Source of the DNA: Zizania palustris
Taxonomy: Eukaryota; Streptophyta; Magnoliopsida; Poales; Poaceae
Length of the DNA: 64,000 nucleotides
Direction: 5' to 3'
NCBI GenBank assembly: GCA_019279435.1
Contig: JAAALK010000085.1
Location: 496,001 to 560,000, forward strand
A model generated the notes under the pieces. The model worked only from the letters and a program-made list of their open reading frames with translations, had not been told where the DNA came from and ran no database searches. Position numbers and translations under genes: made by a program. This document shows positions 35,071-45,178 of this stretch, in pieces. Position 1 is the first letter of the stretch; each line of letters begins with the position of its first letter.

Positions 35071-37756
35071 ATGACGTCTCCTGGCAAAGTCCCGTCCTTG
35101 GAAGCTTATGGCTATAATTATTGGAAGACTCGCATGCGAGCCTATCTTATGAGCCAAGGCTCGGACATCTGGGATATTTGCGTTCACACCACGTTTGTTA
35201 TATTGCCAGTTGCTGAGCATGGCACTCCTGGTATCATTGCCCAGCATCTGAACACTAGTAAGGCTGTGAACATCTTGTTTTCTGGTTTAGGTCCCACTGA
35301 GTTTGAGCGTGTGAGCCATTTCTCCACTGCGAGAGAGATCTGGGCTACCCTCAAGGCACACCATGAGGGAACAACCCAGGTCAAGGCTCGGCTCTATGAG
35401 ACCTACCGGCGTGAATATGAGAACTTCACAATAAAGCTGGGTGAATCTATTGAAGCGTTGTTTGGTCGTTTCCAATCGATCATAAACAAGCTTTGGGACA
35501 ACAAGGCTAAGGGTGCTCAGTTAGTCTCAGATCACGAGCAGGCGCTCACGGTTCTCCATACCTTGGACCCAAAGATCTGGGAGATCAAGGTATCCTCTAT
35601 CGTTGAGAGCACATCTTATGATACCTTGACCATTTCTGAGCTGTTTAGCAAGCTGAAGGCCACCGAGGTTGATATCCAGTTGAGATCAAATCTCACCGGC
35701 TCTGGATCAAAGTCTCTAGCCCTTGCTACACCTTCTGTTGATCCCTCTTCTATGAGTTGTGCTGGGTTTTCTTTGATGTCTATCACTGAGGACTAGCTTG
35801 AGTCTTTGGGAGATGATGACTTGTGTCTTTTTAACAACCGGGTGCATCGTGTTTATGACAAAAGAATGTTCAAGAGACACGGCACAAAATCCGGGTGCTT
35901 TGAGTGTACGTGGTGACCCAGGACACTTCATCGCCGACCGCCCCAAGCGCAATGGTCACAAGAAGGGCACCGGTGGTGGCTTCCACGACTCCGGCAAGCA
36001 CGTCAGCTCCTCCTTAAACAAGGGCAAGCCAAAGACCAGATTCTTCAGAAAGGCCCTGAAGGACTACCGGTGAGAGAACAAGAAGCGCGACAAGGCCTTC
36101 TTCGCCGAGATGGAGAAGAGCTACTCCAAGCGGTCCACGTCTTCTTCCTCTTCATCGAGCTCAAGCGATGAGGAGATCGTCATCAGGAAGGGGAAGGACA
36201 AGGATGATCCGGCGGGCCTCTGCTTCATGGCCTTCGGGGATAGGCCGAAGAGCCACTCACATCAGCGCCGAAGATCCCGCAAGAGCTTCTGCTCAATGGC
36301 TCTTGGGGATAAGGAAGAGAAGAGCTCCTCCGATGACTCCGACGACGACGACAACGAAAAGGTATCATCTTATGAACGCGAAATCGTTGATCTACTTGAA
36401 AGTAATCGTCAGGAGTTAAAATATCGGGAGAAACTGCTTAGGGGGGCCATGAAGAGGATAGATGAGTTAGAAAGTGAGCTTGTCGTGGCCAACGGCAGAA
36501 TTGAGAGTCTATCTTCTTCCCCTTGCTTGGGTGATAGCAGTGAGTTCCTGAAGTGTGAGGTGCTTCTGTGTGACCTATCGACTCTGAAGTCCAAGTACAC
36601 AGAAAGGTTTGATGAGAGGGACACTTTGGCCACTGAGCTTGAAAGCGCTCAGCTGGAGCTGAAAGATGCTCAACCCACTGTCGTCGTGCCCTGTGCTGAT
36701 TGCCCATCTCATCTAGCTAGTTTAGCTGAGATGAAAGCCAAGGGCGATGCACATTTGGTTGATTTGAAGAGAGTGAGAGCTGAGCTGGCGCAGACTAGGT
36801 TAGAGCTTGAGACACTGTCAGTTCCACCCACTGTCTGTGAGAACTGTTTGTATCTTAGAATGGAATTGATCAAGCTGAAAGCCGAGAACTCTATCCAGGT
36901 AGATAGCGAGTGTGAGACCTGCTTGTCTCAGGTGGAGGTTCTAGCTTCCTTGAGAGAGGAGCTAGCTGATTCTCAGAATGAGAATTTTTAACTTCGTTCT
37001 ATCCTGAGTTGGATCAGTGCCCGAGAGCCTCAGCTCGGCATGATGATCCAGCAGTTCAAGAGGCAGGATGGGTTTGGGGTAGGTTGCACCTACACCAAGG
37101 CTGACTTTGAGCGTGCCATCAACCGGGCTGTAGAGTGGAGTAAAATAACTCCTGAGCAGAGATATCCCAAGACTCACTCCACTGAGTCTTCCCAGGCTTG
37201 TCAGCCCAAGGATGGAGTGATTCATGAATAGCCCAAAGCTCCACCCAAGAAGCCCATCTAGGTTCCAAAGCCCAAACACCTCCACACTTCTCTTGACTCT
37301 CTTTTTGGACCCTCTCAACCCAAGAAGACTACACCACACACCACTAAGCTCAAGAACCCCAAGCCTCAACCACATCCCAAGAAGCCCACCTACCATTGTG
37401 AGTATTGTCACAGAGAAGGGCATCTTGCGGAGTTTTGCTTCAGGAGGAAGCGGGTTGAGAGAGCAGAGCGTGCTCGTGGTGGTCAGCAGCAGTTCTACCA
37501 GTAGGGTGGTAGACTGTGAGTTCCTCGACATGGGGAGAGGCTGGAGGCCAAGCCGCGTCGTGTAGGTGGTGGTAGAGGAGACGACTTTCATGCCCGTGCT
37601 CCAGATGGTGGTGTCCGTTCCGACAGAGCTCCAAGCCGTTTTGGCTACGGTCCTGGACCTCGTAGCCGAGGCCTTAGGCAGAACCGAGGACCGCGCTTTG
37701 AGCCGCGTTTTGGTCCGAACTCTCATGATGGTTTTTGCTTTCCGTCTTTTATGTAG
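35071..37756 (+). pseudogene. SE Sirevirus gag
   Basis: Starts ATG at 35071 (MTSPGKVPSLEAYGYNYW). Gag proteins form the particle that packages element RNA. In order: N-terminal Copia gag region, stop at 35794-35796, a zinc knuckle whose frame is disturbed at about 35907 after CFEC, a Ser/Lys-rich segment, an open coiled-coil-like stretch (36110-36991) with repeated Leu and Glu, and a second zinc knuckle CEYCHREGHLAEFC at about 37400. The tail is Arg/Gly-rich. Further stops at 36989, 37229, 37259 and about 37502. The frame ends in TAG at 37754-37756, exactly where the 3' LTR remnant starts. Confidence 0.88.
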
Positions 37757-37824
37757 GACATACATTCGAAAGAATTTTTAAGGCGCCCATTCACCCCCCT
37801 CTGGTCGCTACTTTCGGTCCTACA
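37757..37824 (+). mobile_element. SE 3' LTR remnant (68 bp)
   Basis: Matches the last 68 bp of the 5' LTR (about 34938-35005), with few differences, and ends TTTCGGTCCTACA. The rest of the 3' LTR and the complete pol region are deleted. Confidence 0.88.
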
Positions 37825-37829
37825 ATCTC
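37825..37829. repeat. SE target-site duplication, right
   Basis: ATCTC, matching 32951-32955; SD gag continues right after it. Confidence 0.8.
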
Positions 37830-38728
37830 TCTTTTGAGTTTTGGGCAATTGGCCTTGATGTGAGAAGTGTCGCCACACTCAAAGCAATCACTAAAACCAC
37901 CTCTCCTCTGATCCCGTCTCTCATGGTGAAAATGAGTGAACCTTCTAGCAATGAGAGCAAGCTAATCATCATCTAGAGTATCCACCTGTTCCTTAGTGAT
38001 GGAGACTAGGGAGGACAAAGCAAAACCATCTGCAAGAACACAAGTGCCAGATGTGCTTGGTTCTGCAGTGGTGCCACGGCTAGTGCTAGAAACTAGTGCC
38101 AATGGCTGTGGAAGGAGTTCCTATGTACTGGAAGAGATGTCTTGGCAATCTCTGTGGACTTCAGCTTGCTGAAGAGCTCATCACAGGTCAACGTGTCATA
38201 ACCTGCGGACTCCTCAACGCTGGATATCTTCACATCCCATATGCTACGGTCAAGAGCATAGAGAAGCTTGATAGCCCTGTCATGAACATTGTAAGCAAGC
38301 GTCCCGTTGGACCGCAAGTTACTCACTATCGCATCAAAGCGAGAAAACATGGCATCTATAGATTCACCAGGTGCCTGCACAAACAACTGATACTGTTTAT
38401 TGTATGTGCTTTGGCGCCTGGCCTTAATCTGTGTAGAGCCCTCATGAAAGATAGTGAGTGTAGTCCAAATTTCCCTAGCTGTCCTATGGTGCTTCACCCT
38501 ATCAAACTCACTCCGACTCAAACCAATGAACAGTATATTTCTAGCCTTGGAGTTGGCATTATACTGATCCTTCTCTGTTTGAGAGGTGCGAGTTTTAGGG
38601 ATGAAGTATTGTGAGTCCACAATCTCCCAAATTGCATTTCCTTGGCTTAGCAAGTAAGCCTCCATGCGCACCTTCCAGTATGCAAAATCCGTCCCATCGA
38701 ACAGGGGTATTTTACTAACTTTGTCCAT
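37830..38728 (-). pseudogene. SD gag, N-terminal part
   Basis: Starts ATG at 38728 (MDKVSKIPLFDGTDFAYWKVRMEAYLL is the family start; only its pattern is used here), 50 bp inside the primer-binding site. Open for 211 codons to 38093, then shifts frame. The first zinc knuckle CFECGDTSHIKANC is encoded at about 37840-37885, directly before the SE duplication. The rest of gag lies beyond SE and G2, at 27898 and lower. Confidence 0.87.
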
Positions 38729-38778
38729 GTCGCCAACAGATCACAAAACCGGTTAAGGTCAACTGGTGATCTTAACCT

Positions 38779-38790
38779 GCTCGGATACCA
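38779..38790 (-). promoter_or_regulatory. SD primer-binding site
   Basis: Minus strand TGGTATCCGAGC, one base from the usual tRNA-Met complement, two bases inside the middle SD LTR. Confidence 0.85.
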
Positions 38791-38792
38791 AT

Positions 38793-40863
38793 TGTTGGAC
38801 CAAAAACGGCGACCAGTGGGGGTGAATGGGAGCTTTTAAAATTTCAGGCTAATAAACAACCTTCTGTTTTAATTTTGTCTTCTGCGCAACAGGATTCGAA
38901 CATACCCTTCGAAGTTCTGGTTCAGAGGTATTTCAGAGCTCCGAAATCAGGCTTCGCAAGGAGTAAAAGTTCGAAGCCAAGAAGACTTCGCTCCACCCAC
39001 AACACCCAAAAACTCAACTCTGCTAAGTCAGAGCAGGCTCCGCACACTGGGTGCCTTCGAGTACGCTTTGCACTTCACCCTTCACAAGAGCAGACTTCCC
39101 TCTGAGGACTTCGACCAAATACTCAGCGATAGCAACTGGTGCTAGGCTTCGTACTTCGAAGGTCTAAACACACACTGAACACACTTCGCCGAGGACTTCG
39201 ACTAGCGAAGAAAACGGGCTTCGATCTAAGCCAAGAACAGTGCTTCGCTAGTAATTAGAGAGGTCTAGCCTCCAGTTTACACAGAGCGAACAAACACTAA
39301 AAAACACACTTCACACGCGCAGACCTCTCACACACTTCTCCGGAAGAAATCCAGTGCACAAACTCAACACAGGAAGAAGTGAGACATAGAGAGATCAAAG
39401 CGTGCAGTGTAAAATAAGCATACAAGTTCAAGCAGCAAATGAAAACGGAATCAAAACTTCATTGCATGAATAGGGAACACAAAATGAACTCACGAGATGA
39501 ACACAGAGTATGTGGCGGCTAGCACAGGAGCTCAAAAATGGCTGCTCAAAGTGTTGATGTGACTTAGCTAGCTTCTACTATTTATAAGCACTATTCAGCC
39601 CTGTGAATAGACTACTTTACCCTAGGGTTTACACTGGTTTTGTCTCATCAAAACAAGGGGGTACAACTGGTAGTCTACTTTATTTGGAGGCTTCTTTTGT
39701 CAACTTCGCAGAGGAGACAGCATCAACTTTTGCAGAGCAGACACGGTCAGCCTTTGCAGTTTTGGAGCCTTATGAAGCCCCCCTTTGCACGCGAGGGGTG
39801 CGGTAGCTTCGGTGAGAAGCCTTGAGCCTGACGGCCTTCGCTTTACCGAAGTCAGCCTTCGATACAGTGACAGTTTTGAGCCGAAGCCATCAAAGCCCTT
39901 GGGCCTTCGCACCAACACCTCCGGAGTAGACCACCACAGCTTCGTAGCTTCTCCCAGCTCGAACTCCATCAGTCCATGTACTAAAGCCATGCATGGCCGA
40001 AGTACCATAAGTCAGCCTCACTGCGAAGCCCCACCTTTGGAGTAGCACCCTTCGAAGTTCCTCCTTCGTCCAAGGCCTCCGCATGAAGCATTCCATGAGC
40101 CCTTCGTCGCAGTGCCTCTCCTCGAGCACACTCCTCGACGAGCCTCACCCGGACCATGCCTTCGATGCGCCTCGACTTCTGAGACCTTCGTCGGGTACCT
40201 TCGTATGTCTCCCTCCGGAGCACACTTCGAATTCCTTGCCTCCGCAGAGGACTTGATCCAACCAACTCCGAAGTCACTCCATTCGGAGTACCTTCGAAGT
40301 GCCTCACCTCCGAGGACTTTGTCTCGGAGCACCTTCAGCCAGAGCCATGCTCCGCACTCTCTGCCTTCACCTGGCATGCCTCGACCCGAGGACCAACCCG
40401 GACCACCTTCGCAGCCACCGTGACGGAGCTCCCCGCTCCCCTGGCATCAAGCCTCCCGCTTGACCCAGGTTCACCTGCTACGTTCGTCCGTCGCCTCCAA
40501 AGACCCTGCGCACCACAGACAAACAGACAAGTGTATCCAGTACTCCGGAGACCTCTTCGGGTTAGCAACCTCCGGCACACACTCCGATGTACCGCCCAAA
40601 GTACCGAAGCCTTCGGTACGAACCCAGTCATCGTGTACTGTCGGACCCCTCCGACGAGCACACTCCGCTGCAACAGCTGCATCAAGCAAACACCGAACAT
40701 CCTTCGGTAACACCACCTCCGAACACCCTTCGGAGGTCCAACCTCCGAAATCCCTCCGGAGGTACCCCCCTCCGAACACCCTTCGGAGGTACCCTTCGAA
40801 TAGAGGGTAAAAAGCCTGTCAATCACTCATCACAACACACCGAAACCAACCCTTGGTTTCTCA
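38793..40863 (-). mobile_element. SD middle LTR
   Basis: TGTTGGACCAAAAACGGCGAC to GGTTTCTCA. On its left are primer-binding site and gag, so it is the 5' LTR of the coding unit. On its right are polypurine tracts and 3' internal sequence, so it is at the same time the 3' LTR of a second unit. It is similar to 16948-22212 (minus T2), 45179-47168 and 50428-51927. U3 has an array of short palindromes (40692-40790). Confidence 0.88.
40692..40790. repeat. array of short palindromes in SD LTR U3
   Basis: Four consecutive hairpin units: 40692-40708, 40715-40737, 40741-40763 and 40769-40789, of the type ACCTCCGAA-(4-5 nt)-TTCGGAGGT. Another palindrome pair, GTACCGAAG/CTTCGGTAC, lies at about 40603-40621. 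Confidence 0.85.
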
Positions 40864-41263
40864 ATCTCCCCCTTGATGAGTGCATTGACAACCAAATCCA
40901 CGTTCAAGAAAATTTAAAAATTTTCAGCACACAAGTGACCATAAAAACTCAGAAAAGAGCCAAATCATGTCACTTGACAAAAGAATTTTCCTCCCTCTTT
41001 CTCAAAAGAGTAAAAGCCCCTTCGGCAATAAAAACTCCCCCAGAATTAAATTATCCCCCTTTGGCAAACAAAGAGCCTTTATGTCATGATTTCTCCCCCT
41101 TGTGGTAGAGAACGAAGCAAAGTCTCTCCCCCTTGAGGAATTTCTCCCCCTTTGGCAATGCAAGCATCAAGGAGCATGAAAGAGATGCAAAGCTTCGAAA
41201 TGAGCAGAATTGCAAAGACATATGAAGCAAAAATATGCCAACAGTAACACCAATGAACGCCTA
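40864..41263 (-). other. second SD unit: 3' internal region with polypurine tracts
   Basis: At least five TCTCCCCCTT-like words (40864, 41034, 41054, 41091, 41124, 41143), the same layout as 22213-22500. Homology to the 3' internal block stops near 41263, where T3 begins. No gene. Confidence 0.8.
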
Positions 41264-44200
41264 GTACAAAAGTGATGCATTAGTACAAAAGTGAATAAAT
41301 ATGAAGAGAAACTAATAAATCAAAGGGTCCTAGATGAACGCCTCCTTCCAGTCTCGCCTTGACTGGGTCGCTACTCCAGACCTTCATCCTCCTCGTAGTA
41401 GACGAGCTCTGATGGTGTAAGTCAACGGGGTGAGTACATATGTACTCAGCATGCCACCGAATGCAAATATAATGCAAGGTAAATAACAAGGGAGATAGTG
41501 GCTAGTTTTGCGGAAGCAGCATATTTGTAAAGCATTAAATGTGAGCAATTTATTAGTACGGAAAAGTAAACATGTGTATGCATCATCATCTTCTAACTCG
41601 AGGAGTACGTTTTACCTCCCCGCACAACAGTCCTTACATGCCATGAATAACTCATCCCTTCAAGCAATTGTAAACTAACTGCGAGTAGTCACACAACCCG
41701 CCCTTGACCGTGGGCTCGGCTTTTCGAAAAGATTAAATTACTCTGATCAGAGATGTACCACTGTACCCACAAGGCACGCACTCATCACTTACACCAAAGT
41801 GTAACGAGATGACCCATTTCATGGGAACTCGTACCAAAACCTTCCATATGGTCTTCCCCGACTCAACAGCACCCTCTTATAGGTTTCATATGGTGCCCCG
41901 ACGCGTCGGTGCCTCACCATACCCCCCCTTGAGCCTTCTTTGGTACAAGGCGCCCTGAGGGCTAGCCCCTTGCCCCCTCCACTATGGTGCCGAGAGTCGG
42001 AGTGTCCCACACTTCCGGTTAGGACTTACCCATTAGACTTGTGGTTGGTACGGAAGTGCTTTGCAACAGATCCCGCAGACCGGTCCTTATAGTGCCCCGG
42101 GTGCGACCATACAGTTTCCGAGCTTGCACCCGGAACCCACCATACTTATAACATAGCCAACTCCAACAGAGTCCAGAGACGAGAATAACGGGGAATTTCA
42201 TATAGCAGAATCCATCTATCTACGACTCATTCTTTATTTCCTATAGCAGTTGTGCCGGTACATTGGGCACTAGCTAATATAATATTTGTAGAGTGACAAG
42301 GAGTTAAGGCTCAATAAGCATGGCTTGGGTTTGCACACAAGGACGGGGATCTAATAAATATAAGTGTAGGGCTTGATGTTTGACTAATGCAATATTAACC
42401 TATGAGTTATAGCGATAATTTATTAAAACCCGGGCTCAACAATGATCAACTGTTTCCATAAGAGGGGTCGATGACTTGCCTTGCTCAGCAAAGGGTGAAG
42501 GTGGAACCTCGGGATAGAATTCCGGCTCCTCGACGAACTCGTAGTCTTCTCGATGCGGAAAGATAAACAATACATTCAATAAACAGATAAAATCCACCAA
42601 ATAATAAACATACATATTTGTGGGTTTTATTATGTGGAATAAAGTTTCATTATTCTAATGTTTGGTGAATAAACAGTAAACTTATATTTCTCAGCGCTTT
42701 TCCAATTTATTTTTCTGAATTAATAATTTATCCCTAAGGGGTTTTTATTCCTTTATTTATTAAAAATATTTTGGGTAACAGTAACATACTGATTTTATGG
42801 CATTAATGTGTAGAGAATATTATTCTTGATTTAACAAAATTTGAATGGTGAAATTTGGAGTTAAAATGAGCAAGTTATGAATTTTCAAAGTTTAAATCAA
42901 TTTCTAGAATTTATTTTAAATGGGAAAACAGTCTCTGGTCCACGGTGAACTGAGTTCACCGTGAACCATTGACTGCGCGCGTGGATCGGCCTGATCTAGA
43001 CCGTCTGATCCAGATCGGGTGGCCGACAACGAGGCGGGGCACTTAAGTCACAGCGGACGGCTGTGATTAAAAGAAATCTAACCGGTATGCGTGGACGTCT
43101 GAGATTAACCCGGGGTTTTAAATGAAATCCAACGCTCCAGATTGATGGATACCGATTCAGTGCGATCCGAGGGCTAGGATTAAGTTCGTGGTCGATCTAA
43201 TCTCAGTCGTTCATCCGCGATCGTACGGTGGAGGTCTCGTCCGACACGTACGCGGCACGGGGGAAGCCGAGGGCTTCGTCCCCAGTGCCGACCGAACGAC
43301 GGCGAGCGGCCACCGACGGCGGCGATGGCCTAAGGCCCTAATTTCCGGCCAAAACGGAGAGAGGGGAGGATGGGGAGTACGACCGTACCGGTGGTGACAG
43401 TGAAAGGTGGTCGAAGGCGATCGGCGGCGAGGAGATGGCAGTGGAGGCTTTCGGCTCGACGTCGGCGAGGCGATCTAGCGACGATCTGGCCCACCGGAGG
43501 TGGGGCCGAGGTAGAGGGCGTGACGACGGTCCCGGCGGTGGCGACGGCGAGGACGGCGGTGGCCCGAAGCACCGGTGAAGTCTTGCCGGAGCGCGAACCG
43601 AGGGGATGGCGCTAAAAGGGCACTGGTGGCGCTCGGGAAGGATAGAGCGGGTGGATTTGTGAGGCGGAGGCTCAGTGTGCGCAGGGTTTTATAGGAGGGG
43701 GTCGCCGGTGTGTATGGAAGGTGCACAAAGGGAATCCCGAGGGAATTTCCAAAAAGACTCCGGCGAGCTTCCATTCTCGTGGTTACTTGCCATCCGGGGG
43801 GGAAACACGTGGGAACGGATGGAAAGGGACTGCCGGAGGGAGGGGAACTCGATCTCGTGCTTGGTTGGGTGAATCCCGATGGCAGGCAGCGGAATCGGGC
43901 AAGGGGGTCGCCGGGGATGGAAGGGGGAGATCCCCTTCCATCGGAGAAGAAAGGCCTGACAGGTGGGGGCCACCTGTCAGTGAGCGGGCGTAAAAGAAAA
44001 GGGGCTGACAAGTGGGCCGAGAGTAGCAGAGGCTGAGAGGGGCGCGCGGGAGGCCGACGGGTGGGACCGACCAGGCGCGAGCGGGCAGGGAGCGAGGGAG
44101 GGCGCGCCGACAAGTGGGTCCCGCCTGTCGGTGGGCGCGGACGGACTGGGCTGGGCCGAAAGGCCTTAGAGGTGGAATATAGGGTTGCGGCCCAATAAGA

Positions 44201-44465
44201 TTTAAAATTCATTTTTCAATTAAAATAATTCCAGAATATTAATTATTTGATTAAGGCCTGAATCACTGTTGCTAAAATTTTGTAAAAATTCTCAAAATTA
44301 TATTTTGGTCTCTAATTCATCTCATAAAATTTTCAAGTCCATATTTTGAATATTTCTCCCTGTTTGGCTTTAATGAGGCTCTTTAAGGGTTTTCTTTAAT
44401 TTCCAGAAATGTGTTTAATAATAGTTTTATTTATTTTAATTCTTTTTAAATACTGGGGTGTTACA
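41264..44465 (-). mobile_element. T3: Gypsy LTR (Tekay/Del-like), truncated at one end
   Basis: Reverse complement of the T2 family. The right end GGGGTGTTACA is intact at 44465. The left end lacks about 130 bp of the expected terminus (no TGTCGCGCCCC), and homology begins near 41277 after a short unclear stretch. No matching target duplication. The GC-rich core (42950-44160) has long open frames that are not conserved in the other copies. Confidence 0.85.
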
Positions 44466-45178
44466 CATGTCTAGCAAGAATAATCTAGATTGGCTAAAGT
44501 CTCGAGTGGAGCAGTATCGGTCTAATAAAGACGGTATTGCCGAAGCCATCGAGGACTTTAGCGAAGTAGAAAAATTAGGACAAGGTTTTGCGTCGTCCGA
44601 TCCCTTGGAGGAAGTTGATATAGGCAATGGTAGCATTCCAAGGCCGACTTTTATAAACCAACACTTACAGCCCAATGAAAAGGCTGAAGTAATAAAGTTT
44701 CTTCGGTCGTATGTCGATTGTTTCGCATGGGAATATAGCGAGATGCCAGGACTAAGCCGCGAGCTCATGGAGCATCGGCTGCCCATCAAGTCCGGGTTTA
44801 GGCCTTATAAATAGCCTCCCCGTCGCTTTAATTCGGTCGTCTATGACCGAGTTAAGGAGGAAGTGGAACGACTGCGTAAGACTGAATTTATTAGGCCATG
44901 CAGGTACGCGGAATGGGTTACTAACATTGTGCCTGTAGAGTAGAAAGGGAGCGGCAAGATATGGGTATGCATTGATTTCAGGGATCTGAACAGAGCCACT
45001 CCAAAAGACGAGTATCTGATGCCAATAGCCAACATGCTAATCAACGACGCCTCAGGACATAAGGTACTAAGTTTTCTTGATGGCAATGCTGGTTATAATC
45101 AAATCTTTATGGCCGAAGAGGACGTCTATAAGACTCCCTTTCGATGCCCTGGTTTTGTCGGTTTATTCGAATGGGTCG
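44466..45178 (+). pseudogene. Tat-like Gypsy RT fragment
   Basis: Reads FLRSYVDCFAWEYSEMPGL, then RRFNSVVYDRVKEEVERL, a stop, VCIDFRDLNRATPKDEYLMP and SFLDGNAGYNQIF, ending in TPFRCPGFVGLF. This is the N-terminal half of a Gypsy RT of the Tat/Ogre type; the YxDD site would follow. In-frame TAG codons at 44812-44814 and 44941-44943. It is cut on the left by T3 and on the right, exactly at an LTR end, by the Sirevirus LTR at 45179. The remaining parts are not in the window. Confidence 0.85.

Larger units (their letters stand above)
32956..37824 (+). mobile_element. SE: gag-only Sirevirus with truncated 3' LTR
   Basis: A 4869-bp element consisting of a 2050-bp 5' LTR, primer-binding site, gag and the last 68 bp of the 3' LTR. 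It is flanked by ATCTC. Protease, integrase, RT, RNase H, polypurine tracts and nearly all of the 3' LTR are missing. Same family as SA (opposite orientation at 6442-11896). Confidence 0.85.

Noticed and set aside
39785..41108. Open frames rich in Ser, Pro and Arg in SD-type LTRs (likewise 46154-46854 and 50840-51975)
   Set aside because: They follow from repeated CTTCG words, occur in several frames and strands, and shift between LTR copies.
44466..44814. A small host gene starting near 44467 (ATG right after T3)
   Set aside because: The translation is the region just before and within Gypsy RT of the Tat type, with stops.
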